From the NCBI GenBank assembly GCA_015501605.1, contig JADNRZ010000011.1, positions 1,364,001 through 1,428,000 of the forward strand: a DNA stretch of 64,000 nucleotides, written 5' to 3'. The notes under the pieces were generated by a model. The model saw nothing but the letters and a program-made list of their open reading frames with translations, did no database searches and was not told the origin of the DNA. Position 1 is the stretch's first letter, and each line of letters begins with the position of its first letter. Shown piece by piece: positions 11,175 to 22,790 of the stretch. The position numbers were made by a program, and so were the translations under genes. The stretch is from Panaeolus papilionaceus. Its lineage: Eukaryota > Basidiomycota > Agaricomycetes > Agaricales.

Positions 11175-13308
11175 ATGGTTACCTCCAGTTTATCCAATGC
11201 TTCAAATATTTCAGAGTCGGGTACCTTCTCACTCCCCGGCGCCATACGAGAGTGCTCTCCTGAAACGGACCATGCCCTAGTCAAACTTTCCTCTGATATC
11301 CTCAACATTATTTCTCGGTACCGGATCGACAATGACAATGGCTCTGCCTCGGTATGGCCTCAAGATAAGCTGAAGTTCTTCTTGGTGGTCCATGAACACG
11401 TCAAGCGCAAGCAACCTGTCCAGATGTGTATTCCAGCCTTCCCTTTCAAATCCCCTAATACACGGAGCAAGGTCCTAGGACGCCTCCCGGACATGGCAGA
11501 GGAGTTTGCCCTCGCGCACATCGACGGCATGTGTGCTTCTATACAGGATATTTACAGCCCTGGGGCGGAGCTGACCATCATATCTGATGGCTTGGTGTAC
11601 AACGGTACGTCCTTATAACTTTACATACATAATTACTGCACCTGAGCCGAAACGCTGATCGTTATTTCAGACCTGCTAGGTGTCCCAGATAGAGACGTTT
11701 GGGCTTATGGACAACAATTGCGCAACCTCGTTAAGGAAAAGAGGCTGAAACACATCAAATTTTCGAGGCTTCGGGATCTGCTGCATACAAATCTTACTGA
11801 AGACCTCAACGAAATCACATATGTGGCAAATGCGACCGAGTTCCGTAGAGAACTTCTCAACAACTTTGGTAGGCCGAATTATGACGCCTCCTTCGAAATA
11901 TCTACCAATGAAGACACTTGCATGACATATCGAGGATACATCCAGTTCCTCGCAAATGACCTCAAATATGTCTACCCCATCGGCCCTGAGTGCTCAAAAT
12001 CCAAATTCAAGCAAGGTATGGAGTATATTGCGAAGCAGATGTTACGGAGAGGTGATGTAAGTGTACCACCACCTGTTGGGAGGGATTTATGTCACTTACA
12101 TACCTGAATGACCAAGGCATTCGCTCGCGCTGTGCAGGAGAAATTCCCAAAATCCGTTCGTCTGTCTATCCACCGTTCGACGGGACAATCAAAACTTTCC
12201 ATAGGCCTCCTTCCAACCACAAGTTGCTGGACAACCCCTTGGCATTGCAGCATGGCAACCAAACTTGATGGTACTGTTCAAACCGGGCCCAGGGAGTCCT
12301 TCGACAATGACCCTACCTTCGAGCTCGTGAACGACGAATTTGGGCGGCCGAGCTATTATCGGGAGAAGTCAGACCTATTTTCTTGGAGAAAAAATGTTAC
12401 GATAAGGTGCGATCCAATGTATCCTTGCGGTTTTCTCATACGTCCCGCGGGAAAGGACCGCAGTCTGAGTCTATCCATCACGGATGTCGATGCAGAGCGT
12501 ATTAGAGGGCTAGCAGAGTTCAACTCTCCAGTCGTGCTTCGGGGGTTTGCGCGGACCGATGAAAGGGATCTGTTCGTGAGAAAAGCAGAAGAGGTGGGGA
12601 CTCCCCTTTCTTGGACATTTGGGCTGGTGCTCGAGGTCAAGGATCTTGGCGAGGGCTCGAGGGGCGCGGGAAACTCGCTATCCGCTGAGCCCATGCCATT
12701 CCACTACGACGGAGTATTCAAAACCGACACGCAAATCAAAGAGGACGGCACGACAGAGGTGATTCCTCGACCACCAAAGTGAGTACTGTTTCGTGTTTAT
12801 TAAATAATACGACTCACATTTCTGCGTCAATACCAGGCTCCAATTCTTCACCGCCGTGACACCCTCTCCCAAAGACACCGGATACACCCTGTTTACATCG
12901 TCCAAACTCCTCTTTGAGCAGCTTCCAGAGCATTTGTCGCTCGGCATGCTAAAGCAAACCACTTGGACCGTATCGACGCCATCCTTTGGGGCAGTTACAC
13001 TGCGCGGGATGCCTCTAGTCATTCATCACCCCGTGACTGGTAGATCATGTCTTCGCTATCACGAACATTGGCCACAAAGCAAAACCAATTTTGACCCGAT
13101 GGAAGTTGCCATTGAGGGGTGCGATGAGAAGAGGGACATCGAGATCCGTCAGATCATCGATTCCTTGCTTTATGATAGAAGGGTTACTTACTGGCATGCT
13201 TGGGATAAGGGCGACTTGGTGATGAACGATAATATCTCGATGATGCATACCCGGACTGCATTCACGGGTGGAAGTGATCGAGAGCTTTGGAGGATTCATA
13301 TTGATTGA
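11175..13308 (+). CDS. Isocyanide synthase fused to TauD/PvcB-like Fe(II)/2-oxoglutarate dioxygenase
   Basis: Four exons (11175-11604, 11671-12056, 12117-12778, 12837-13308) encode 649 aa; all introns are 58-66 bp, GT-AG and phase-consistent. Residues ~30-330 match the Dit1/PvcA family: PAFPFKSPNTRSKVLGRLPD, AELTIISDGLVYNDLLGVPD, YVYPIGPE and VRLSIH followed by TTPWH. These enzymes convert the amino group of an amino acid to an isonitrile using ribulose-5-phosphate. Residues ~380-649 are a TauD/PvcB-like dioxygenase with the metal-binding pair FHYDG (about 465) and MMHTRTAF (about 630) and the 2OG-binding arginine in ELWRIH; relatives oxidise or decarboxylate the isonitrile product. The enzyme should be cytosolic, since no signal peptide or membrane segment is seen. 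The gene is intact and has a TATA box. Its right neighbour is convergent, and no NRPS, transporter or regulator adjoins it. The amino-acid substrate cannot be read from sequence. Confidence 0.9.
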
Positions 13309-13613
13309 AGTGGGGTCGTGGAATTGACAATTAGTACTATTTACTTATGGAGCCTTCAGCGCCTTCGATGTCAGTAAATTGATAGGATGGATGTGAATTT
13401 TAAACGTAGCATTTGGTTTTTTTTTAAATAATTATACATTTACTGTCAAAGAAGATTGAACGAAGTGAGAAGAGAACTTGAAGATGGCTGCTCTTATTGA
13501 TGTACATAAAACAGCATATGCATGTCAGTCTATCGTTGGCATGTTAGCATGGCTCGATTTGGGTCGGGAAGTGGAGACAATTAAAGACATCCACAAACGG
13601 ATGAATTATGAAT
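13309..13613. other. Convergent 3' spacer
   Basis: Short spacer between the 3' ends of the isocyanide synthase fusion (+) and the EXPERA-type gene (-). It holds a T-run and an A/T-rich stretch consistent with two 3' UTRs; nothing else is seen. Confidence 0.5.
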
Positions 13614-14537
13614 TCAATGTCTCTTGTCGGCGGTGAGTTTGGTTTGTTGAATCGCCGAGATGTCGATTGACTGGGCGATGTCCTTGCCAAGTCGGTATGC
13701 GATGAGTGCAGGGATGATTGTCCAAAGTCTGTATGTTTATTATACCGTACAAGATGAATTGTATGAATGGTGCACAGAATGTTCAATGTGTAATGCTCAA
13801 CACAGTGAAGAATTGACCCACCCATTTGGGAAAACCCACAAGGCAACTATAGTCAAGATGTTATTGTGGCCAATCGCACAAAAGCCACAGTAATACTCCT
13901 GCGACCAGTAAAGAATGGTCTTCGAGGACGCCATGAGAGCTGAACCAAATCCGATGATGGGAGCTGGTGGCCACTGAGCAACGTGAGCGAGGTATAGATA
14001 ACTGAGGTTTAAGACGGTCTCGATGAGGTTTAGAAGAGCTGGCAGGATGGATTTAGCAGGCAGAAAGCCGTCGAAAGCGAGAAATCATCAATGCGGCGTA
14101 CATTGCGCGTTGGTGAAGCCATCTCCTTCGCTGAGTGCTTTCAAGCCATACACCTGTTACATTCACTGAGTTAGCCCCACAACACGAAGTTCAGTAGGCA
14201 TTCTACATGGTCGACCTAGATAAATTCTTACATTAAAACTTCATGTATTATCAAGAAATCGTATAAGCTTACTTCTTGGTACAGCGCGTAAGGCTTCCAA
14301 ATCCAATGTAAATCGCCTCCCTAGAGTTATATTGAGCTCAAACTAACATGTAGCATTGCATGTCAAAATCTACCTTCATAGAGCGAGGTCTAAACTCGAC
14401 GGTTGCTCAGCTCGGACATGTTTCTAACTTCTGGAAACGAGGACGTACCGCATAAAACAGTAGCTTACATCCCATAAAATGATGGGAGCTACGACCATAA
14501 ACCAAAGAGAGACCCAGGTGTGTGTCTTCACAGCCAT
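13614..14537 (-). CDS. EXPERA/emopamil-binding-like multi-pass membrane protein
   Basis: Six exons on the minus strand (14537-14449, 14389-14374, 14320-14273, 14153-14102, 14038-13822, 13728-13614) give 178 aa. The second exon is only 16 nt and restores the motif FMRPRSMKGGDLHW. The protein is mostly four hydrophobic helices (SLWFMVVAPIILWD near the start; NLIETVLNLSYLYLAHV; FGSALMASSKTILYW; GLWTIIPALIAYRLG) with conserved-looking polar residues between them (GDGFTNAQ, WIWKPY, GHNN). This layout, with an acidic residue after the first helix and NxxE in the second, is that of the EXPERA fold (EBP/TMEM97), whose members are ER sterol isomerases or sterol-binding proteins. A sterol- or lipid-related ER role is inferred, not shown. 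The spliced frame is intact and none of the exons is long enough to be found without splicing. Confidence 0.8.
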
Positions 14538-15125
14538 TGTTCTGCAATATGGAAGTCAAGAGAAGAAAGGAATTCAGCGTGAGGAATCAAACCATTCGAG
14601 CTGTGAGTATCAGCAAAATGACATTTTGTGAGAGAACTTTGGATGTGTCGAACAGAGTGAACTGCATCTAATTAAGTTCATTTCCCCTGCGGTGTGTAGT
14701 TTCACTTGTTGTTTATAATGGCGTAGGGCTCAAGCGCTCAAGCTTTAAATCTCCTTGACTCGGATATGGCGCCCAGACTCCAGAGAGGTGGTACATCACT
14801 AGTCGGGTCAGAATCTGTCAGATCGAGTCTTTCACAGTGTCACACTGAGAGGGGCATACTCGGTCACGTGGATCTTGCGGTGTTTGCCGATAACCCCGGC
14901 CAGCACTCATATCCTGAAGCACTGCAGAGAGTAGCACCAACACCGCGTAACCCAAGTTTACTACCTTCTCCGCTCAAAGTCTAGGTATCTACCTTTAGTA
15001 TTTGTCTGTCTAGGGTGGTTTATCGATACACACACCTTTCCACCAAATTAAACTTGGGAACTCTTAGGAAAATCTGGTAAAACCCTGGCTGTTAAACGAA
15101 ATACAACCAACGTCGACATCCAACA
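14538..15125. other. Divergent promoter region
   Basis: Sequence between two divergently transcribed genes (EXPERA-type on minus, UBX protein on plus). Any promoter elements here could be shared. A TCACGTG E-box-like palindrome core (CACGTG) lies near 14866-14871. No coding frame is credible. Confidence 0.5.
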
Positions 15126-17551
15126 ATGAGCTCTCACGAATCTTCGTCAGAGGTTGACGATGTGGAGCTTTCATCAGAGCAAGCACGCGCTTTGGAGCAG
15201 CTACTAGAGCTGACAGATGGCGCCGACATTGACGTCGCAAAGGGCGTCTTAGAAAGTGTAGATTGGAATGTCGAGGTGAGTGCCATTATCTGACAAACTT
15301 TCTTTTCTTTCATTGGGGGCAGGATAAATTATGCCCAGGAGTCTGATAGTTAAATCAGTTCAAATATGTGACATTTCACTGATATTCGTATTCCGTCTAT
15401 CAGCGCGCCGCAGAACTTGTATTTGGACAGCATCCAATAAACATGAATTCAAGTAGGGGACCGACTGTGGCTCAGAGCGAGCCCACATTTCAGACCTTTG
15501 ATGTAGACGATTCTGCGCAAGGTCTGGGTCACGAAACGGAGGGCTTACTGGGAAGGAATCATGCATCAGAAAGGGTATGCGTCTCCTCCCCTTATCCTCA
15601 AGGATGACATTCAGCACGCTGACGGCATGTTCCTTTCATTTCTTTTCCTCACATCCTATACACGCGTAATCTCACTACCATTGCAACACCTGCTTGCCAA
15701 ATCGACGGCCAAACCCCCTTTGACATGTTACAGCCCCAGCCCACCGGCGCAGCAATCTTGAGACCACTCTTATCCATTATTTCAGTCCCATTGAATATTC
15801 TCTTCGGTGTATTCCGCTTCATTTTCTCTGTACTGAGAATCCCATTCCCCTTCTCGTCGACCCTTGGACCTCTAAGGTTCTCCTCTCTAAACTTTTACCG
15901 ACCACTATCGGGTGGAGGAAGCAGTGGTCACCGCCGAAGACGTGGCCCTGATGCTTGGATTCGTGAGTTAGAAGAGGAGACTGGTGCTGTGTCCATTGCA
16001 CTGGAGAGTGGGAACCGACCCCGCGCCTCGGGAGTCAGCTTGGATCCTTCACAGTCATCTATTTCTGCTCGCTCCGGCGCGGGTCCGTCATCTCAGGCGG
16101 CTGGTTCAAGCGAAGTGGCTGCTGGCGACGACACTCCTACTAAATTTTTGCCTGATTTTGTGGTCTCCACTTACGAGGAGATGTTGAGGCGGTGTCAATC
16201 CGAGTATAGGATTGGATGTGTTGTGCTTGTGAGCGAAGAGCACGATGATGTCGCAGAATTTAAGAGGTCAGTGTCCTTTAATTTTAAAATTTGACATCCA
16301 ATTTCTGTTTTCTCTCCATTTTTAAAATTTATTTCGAAATGGGAGAATTCCCCTTCTTCCGTTTTGTGCTCTCTTCTATTTATAGATATGCTGATTCTCG
16401 ACGCTTCTATTTACAGATCGACGTTGACGGACTATGCGTTTGTCAAAGCGCTCTACGACAACAACATCATCGTCTGGGGTGGAGATGTCAGAGAACGTGA
16501 AGCTTGGAGCGGTATGTCAGGATGAAACCTCATTCGAACGATTGCTGACCATTATCACATAGCTGCTGAGAAATTACAAGCAACCACTTACCCCTTCGTC
16601 GCATTCGTCGCGTTACAACCCCGTCGCTCTCCGTCATCCACCTCCTTGAACAGTTCAAACCAACCAACACAACTGACCGTCCTATCACGACACCAAGGCC
16701 CATCCCGACCATCCTCTCCTTCGAGCACTGCACCCACCAGTGCAGCTACCCTACTGGCGCATCTGGAAAACCAACTTCTTCCACGCGTCAGCCCATTCTT
16801 GAGCAGGCTCATTCATGCACAGGAGCAGCGAGCCTACGACCGTCGAATGAGAGAACAACAGGATAGGGCATACGAGGAGACCGCGAGGCGCGATAAAGAG
16901 CGAATTCTCAAGTCTATGGAAGAGGCGAGGTTGAAGAAGGAGAGAGAGGAACGTGAGAGGCTCGAAGAAGAGCGAAGGCGGAAAGATGAAGAGGAGAGGG
17001 TACACAGGGAGAAGGCGGAGAGGGAAGCCAGAGAGAGGGTGAGAGGGGACGTGAGGGGTTGGATGCAGAAATATGTGGTTCCTGGCGCGAGCAAGACACA
17101 GGGTGGAAAGGTGTCGCGGTTCGCTATGCGCATGCCTGACGGTTCTAGAATTTTGCACACTTTATCAGACGAGACGAGTCTGACGGGTCTTTTTGCGATT
17201 GTCGATGTTTCGCTTGGCGGCAAAGGTGCTTCGAGTGGTGCAGCGATTGCAGTTGATGGTCTCCCCGAAGATGGAAGCGATGCCGAATCGAACCTCGATG
17301 CCTATATTCTTCGTGCGCCATCGGCAAGCGTCGAGCAGAGCTTTTGGTACTTCAGGTTGGCGACGGCGTATCCCCGTGTAGAGATTTTGTGGAAGCCACA
17401 CACGAAGCTGAAGGACATTGATGCTCTGAAGGGAGGTGGTCAAATCGTTGTTGAGAAGATTTCGGTGGTGCATAATGGAAATGGGAAGGCGAAGGCGACT
17501 GACCATGATGCTGACGAAGACGATGGGTATCGGACGGAGGATAGCGAGTGA
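15126..17551 (+). CDS. UBA-UAS-UBX protein, FAF2/Ubx2 type (ER-associated degradation)
   Basis: Five exons (15126-15275, 15404-15574, 15734-16266, 16417-16511, 16563-17551) encode 645 aa. In order: a UBA-like helix bundle in the first ~55 residues (LEQLLELTDGADIDVAKGVL); a hydrophobic hairpin at ~110-145 (AAILRPLLSIISVPLNILFGV) that would insert in the ER or lipid-droplet membrane; a UAS thioredoxin-like region at ~225-400 (TDYAFVKALYDNNIIVWGGDV, TYPFVAFVAL); an Arg/Glu-rich coiled coil at ~400-470; and a C-terminal UBX-like domain with FAMRMPDGSRI. FAF2/Ubx2 proteins recruit p97/Cdc48 to ubiquitinated ER clients. The third intron (15575-15733) and fourth (16267-16416) are longer than usual here, and the start of exon 3 could lie further upstream, where an open frame (QTPFDMLQPQPTG) continues. 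A short Asp/Glu tail closes the protein. Confidence 0.88.
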
Positions 17552-17874
17552 TGATGCTGCTGGTCATCCGATTCGAAGGAGCTCTTCTTGTTATTCTTGT
17601 CCTGCGTACTAACGGCTGCTTGACGTTCAAATCATATTAATACATTAATTATTCTGTCAAACAACGTCAGTTGATAATGATGAGCCTGCCCTTAGCTTGA
17701 GCAACAGTTCGTCAAATCTGCAACGAGAAGGGTGACCCATCATTCAGGTATGTTCGAAGAAAACACAGTTCTGATTTTGGGGGGTGACGCCAGCCACTCC
17801 TGGACGGTTGTTGGGAATTTAGACATTTGAAGGTGGAAGATTCCTGGTGGACATTCATTAGAACGGGGACGACG
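17552..17874. other. Intergenic spacer
   Basis: Convergent spacer between the UBX gene (+) and the F-box pseudogene copy (-). Nothing beyond probable 3' UTR sequence is seen. Confidence 0.45.
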
Positions 17875-18954
17875 TCAACGAAATAATGTCAAGAAGTACT
17901 CTCGAAGAGGTTGCAAAGGGAATCCTACTCCGGTTCAACTACTCGAACCTCAAGCTACCTCAAGTCCCACTTGATTCTGTTCGAGATACCTCTGCAAATA
18001 TTTAAAGTAGTCCACCATCTCTTTTTGCCTGGCAGCGTCATAGTTTGGTCGGCTATGTCGCGATACTGCCAGATATTGGGTGGTAGTGTTTAGTGAGGGC
18101 CTAGTGCATTGAAACCTTTTAAATGACGCAATAACCGCACCAACTGAGTGGTCGATGGTCATTGGCCGCTGTAGGGAAATTGGAGGCGGAGATTGTGAAG
18201 GATCGGGAGCACGAAAGATGACGAGTTAACATCCTAATACTCCGCTGTCTCTGTCCCAAAATCCCTCGTTTCCATATCTGTGCAACGGTTCTTCGTCAAG
18301 TCCGATCTTCAGCGGCAGTATCCTCGAAAGGCGGGCGAAGTGCTGCAGTCGGTGGTCCCAAGGTGCTGTGGCTTTAGCTCCAGGATTGAAACAGACAAAA
18401 CGTATATCCTGCCACAGACTGGACATTCCGTGAGCGGTCTGGCGCTATGTTTTAGACACCCGTGATATGACAATTGGCAGGTGTTGGGTTGGACGGTTCA
18501 AAGTGCTGGGGTTATCGGCATTCTTACGACAGTACAGAGGGCAGCAGCTGATAATTCGGTATAGGATGTCGGTTGGTAGTCTTCGAAAATGGGATCGGGT
18601 AGTATCGCAAGCAAAAAGCTGCTTTTCCAGTCATTTTCCTTCCTCCTCCATGCGGTCCAATGCCTCCTCGAGCAATCGCACTTTCTTTCTATTTACTTTG
18701 AATCTGGCCTGGATTTCCCTCTGATATCCTTCGATCGTAAGGAGGTCATGAGAGGAAGAGGGGTCGTTACAGGCCAAAAGATAGTCAAAGGGATCTGGGA
18801 GGCTGATTTTAGTCTACAGGCAGTAGTGGAAATCATCGACTATGATATCAGTCACTTGACACTTGATGATGATTTGATTCGTTGCCCTTACATTGCTCAA
18901 GTGCTCTGGCCATGGCATCCTCCTGTGATCGATGTGGTCTGGTCCAAAATCCAT
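17875..18954 (-). pseudogene. Truncated F-box gene relic, tandem copy A
   Basis: The minus strand carries in order an N-terminal exon (ATG at 18954, HRRMPWPEHLSN, donor GTAAGG), a coiled coil (VRLLEEALDRMEEEGK), an F-box (FRRLPTDILYRIISCCPLY), the segment SSLWQDIRFVCFNPGAKAT, then directly a C-terminal piece (RPSLNTTTQYLAVSRHS ... EYFLTLF). Compared with copy B (19425-21318) the LRR middle, several hundred bases, is missing. An arginine codon CGA of copy B is TGA here (minus-strand stop at 18633-18631), and further stops (after VSKT, after VGLEVA) break the frame. It is a dead member of an F-box family. Confidence 0.75.
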
Positions 18955-19424
18955 TTTATCAATTAACATTGTGGCCAAAGTGTTGACGATGGTAGTCAGA
19001 GTGAAGTTATCAACATATCGCTACTCATCGGAATATGTTATACTATGTAGCGACTAAATTTAGAATAGCACGTAGATATAAATCATATAATCCCAACATC
19101 ATATTTTAGAATGAATTCATGGGTGTCTTGAAAACCACGATGTTTATAGGGATGCATGGGCACTTCAAAGTGCGGGAAAATGCCAAACTTGGTTCGAATA
19201 GGAGAGGGTCCGATAGTCGTCGTTGCGAGATGAAAGCCCTGCAGCAACCGGAATTTCTAGTCGGAATTTCTCTGCTGCTTATTCTTCACCGATATGTCTT
19301 TATACTGATTGGATGAGTTGAGCAGATTGTTGTTGAAAAGATTTGGTGATACATTGAGCATTCTTATTTCGATACGACCGTGACTAGACGCCTATGAATC
19401 GTGTTGGGTGGAAGGAGGGTATAA
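18955..19424. other. Spacer between the two F-box pseudogene copies
   Basis: Upstream flank of copy A and downstream flank of copy B. It is A/T-rich in part with no credible frame. It may retain the promoter of copy A. Confidence 0.45.
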
Positions 19425-21318
19425 TTATCGAAACAAGGTGAAGAAGTACTCTCGAAGAGGGTTTACAGGAAAGCCCCAGTCCATCTCAACTATTTGAACC
19501 ACAAGCTCGACATGATTGTCTTCGAACAGCTGCTTCTGCACGTCCTTGAAGCAATCCATCATATGTGTTTGCGCAGCAATGTGGAGTTGATAGCCTTGCA
19601 AAAAGTATTGAGGGGTCGCCACACAATCGACGATGGTATTTAGAGAGGGTCTGGTGCGTTTATGCCTTTTGAGTGATGCCGAAAGCTTACCCTCCAACCG
19701 GTTCACGGCCCATTCATCGCTGTAGGCGAATTAAAGGTGGAGATTGAGAAGGTTCGGAAGCGCAAAAGCTGATGAAATATCGGCGGGCTTTTCTATGAAT
19801 TCGAGGAATTGCTCGGCATAGGAGTCGGAACAGATGATAGTCAAGTCGGTAATCGTGGATAGTTTGGTGATGAGTGGGAAGGTGGCCTCAAATCCCCAAT
19901 GGATACCCCAGGTGTTAGAGACGACGAGTTGCTGGATGGAAAAGAACACGCCTATTATTGAGGAGGGCGGGTTGACATTGACCTGCAAAACACTTGAACA
20001 CCCGAACTGAAGTCGAAGGGAAGTGACACGAGGAAATTGGCAGCGCCTAAATGGAGCCAGCATACTCCAAGCCCAACTCCTTCAAGTTCTGGTGAACAAA
20101 CGAGTCTGACCTGATCGGATTAAAAACGCCCTGGCTGATGGTGAAGCAGGCTGCTTCTAGGGTAGGACAAAGGCCCGTTCGAGGAAACCAGCGAAACGAA
20201 CCCTGCTTAACGCGAATGTCATGTCCACACAGCTTAGTTAAGTAAATTTTGACCAAGCTGGCTTTATGGTACCCCACATCTCTGCGGGTATACCGAATAA
20301 ATCGCGCAAAGGAAAACCAGTGTAGCGGCTCTCTCCTACCAGAGATGTCAGAGTCTCGGCTGACCTTTTAAAACTTGCGTGAAATTCCTGCCAGCATCAC
20401 CGTCTGGAAATATGGATGAAAAAGATGCTGGGTATAGCATCAAGCACGTCTCAAGATCGGCAATGAAATGACCCGAAGCAGAGCTTTAAATTTCGACATG
20501 TTGCAAAATATATACCGGTCTCGGAGAACACGCCTGAAGTAGCTGCAAGCGTTTGTTGTTCTGCGAAGAGTATTTTACTAGACGGTCAAGGAATCGGATA
20601 TCTCATTATTTTCGTCAGAAAATGCCTCTATTTCATGTCATTGCAACGGATCCCCGGTCAAGTTTGATCTTCATGGGCAATGACCTCCATAAGCAGGCAA
20701 AATGGTGAAGTCGGTGGTCCCAAGTTGTAGTGGCTTGAGTTCCAGGCTCGGAACAGACAATGCGGATGTTTTGCCACAGGTTGGACATTTCATGAAAGGT
20801 CTGACGCCATGATTGAGATATCTGTGACAGAGTCATTGGAAAGTGCGTTGGACGGTTCATGCGTTATTGTCAGCCCTATTTATATGACAATGGAGTGGGC
20901 AACCGTTGGCAATTTGATAGAGGACGTCCTTTGGGAGGCTTGGAAAGGGGGGTTGTATTGTATCGCAAGCGAAGAGCTGCTTTTCCAGTCGTTTTCCGTC
21001 CTCTTTCATACGCTCCAGTTCCCCCTGGAGCAAGCGTACTTGCTCCATGTTTTCTGCAAGTTTGGCTTGGATTTCGTGCCTGGATCTTTTGATCCCATAG
21101 ACTTCTTTAGAGGAATGAACCTCATTGCATGCCTAAGACTGTGGAAAGGGGCAGGTAGGCTGATTTTGAGCTAAAGGAATAATTGTTCAGAGTCAACAAT
21201 TACATTGGCCTTGAAGCTTGAAGATCTGGTGATAGGTTGGTCTTACGTCGATCATGTCATCCGGCCATGGCACCCTCCTGTGGTCAGCGTGGAGTGGTCC
21301 GTATTCCATTAGGTTCAT
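19425..21318 (-). pseudogene. Degenerate F-box/LRR gene, tandem copy B
   Basis: The longer of two tandem minus-strand relatives. It begins with ATG at 21318 (MNLMEYGPLHADHRRVPWPD) and a GTAAGA donor. A coiled coil follows (NMEQVRLLQGELERMKEDGK), then an F-box (FPSLPKDVLYQIANGCPLH), a frame change near 20860 into MTLSQISQSWRQTFHEMSNLW, LRR-like pieces (LCPTLEAACFTI, FPRVTSLRLQFGCSS, LPNLLNLHL) and the C-terminal domain shared with copy A (RPSLNTIVDCVATPQYFL ... REYFFTLFR, stop at 19425). The region 20290-20630 gives no continuous frame, and an in-frame TAA follows LLNLHL. A functional gene would need many unseen introns, so I call a pseudogene. Confidence 0.65.
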
Positions 21319-22790
21319 GGATGACATGATGCTCTTGCAATGTTCGACCTTTAGCAGCTATTTGTATTCAGATCGTTGATTATAATGGTGCCAATACAAT
21401 TGTGGATGGATAAATACAGACGAATACTGTCATATTTTTAACCCACATTGTATCCAAATCTAGTAACAACCGTGAAAAATTAGTGAATAACACTAACATC
21501 CATTCAGATCGCAGCGCTGTTTAAGTATTTCTGGCATTAGCATGCCCTACAACGCTAGAATGAATAACAGCGTTAGGTACCCAAGAGTGTTGGGAGTTTC
21601 AGGGATAGCATGCGTCAAACTGTGTCAGAAAATTTTGCAGCTGTCGAGTCCAAACAATTGAATCGGAGTCGCAGTCCCCTCTAACAGGGTGTCATCTCTA
21701 TTGCTTACTCGTCTTGTAAAACTTCATGTAACATAGTCTTAGGAGGAGAAGGTATCTGCATGATCATCATATCAATAGGTGACATTTGACTTGAGGAGTT
21801 TCGAGGTGAGGCCAGGCGTTTGAGACCCTTCTGGACGAAAGGGGCAAAATACAGCCGCATTCACATGGGAAGCACATACTTTCGGGCACCGTGAGCCCCC
21901 ATTTTAATAGATGCAAGGTGATCGTGGATGCCTCTGGGATTTAAAAGGTTCGAAGTTCAAGTTGAAATTGAAATTGAGCGCGCGCGATCATGTGCTCAAT
22001 CACATGACTGGCCCAGTTGGCGCTCGCCGGGCTTTTTTAGCTCTTAACTAATAACTCATTGTGGCTTGAAATCTTAGATCTCTCAAGTTCACAGACACAC
22101 CATCTCCTCGTCGTTTGTAAACTCAAGTACTAGATCTGCCTCTCACGACCAGAACGATTGAAGTTGGCCGTTCATTTTGCTTGACAGTGAACCCGTGAAC
22201 CTCGCAACAACATCCTAAACATGGCTGCCACATTGCAAACATGATTTACAGGCTCTCAGCATGAGGTCGCCCTCTGACAGAACTGAATACCCAGCTGAAA
22301 ATAGATTTCATTGTAACAAAAAACTTTCTGCCAAAAGGAAAGGTAGTGTGGGTCATTGCTTATCTGTTCGTTTGACTCCATCATTCCACTAATCAGACGC
22401 ACTTTTGCAGGTTTAAGTGCGCGTCCTTGAACATTATCTTGAACAAACAGCCCCACTAGTATCCGCGAAGCAACTCGAAAATGATATGGCTGTTCTTTGC
22501 CGTTGTTGGGCCTACTCGTATTGCCTCCCTATCACCTGTAGATGGAAATGTGCTGCGATCACCATCGTGAACCTAGTCAGGGTGGGGCAAGGCTGGTGTC
22601 CACCGGGAAACCCGGATGTGGGCGCGGATTGTGCATGACATGAGGCATCCCTAGATGGACGCCTTGATGAACAACGAAACAACTGCCTTTCGGCCACACA
22701 CATAAACCATCGTCACAAAAAACTTCTACAAGTCTACTTGCTGTCCCTCAAACCAAACTCGTTTTGTAATCTACAGACGACAATAAGCGC
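21319..22790. other. Intergenic, no gene seen
   Basis: About 1.5 kb between the F-box pseudogene and the membrane-protein pair. It contains GCGCGCGATCATGTGCTC near 21980 and a polypyrimidine-rich stretch near 22090-22150, which may be promoter sequence. No frame is convincing. Confidence 0.45.
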
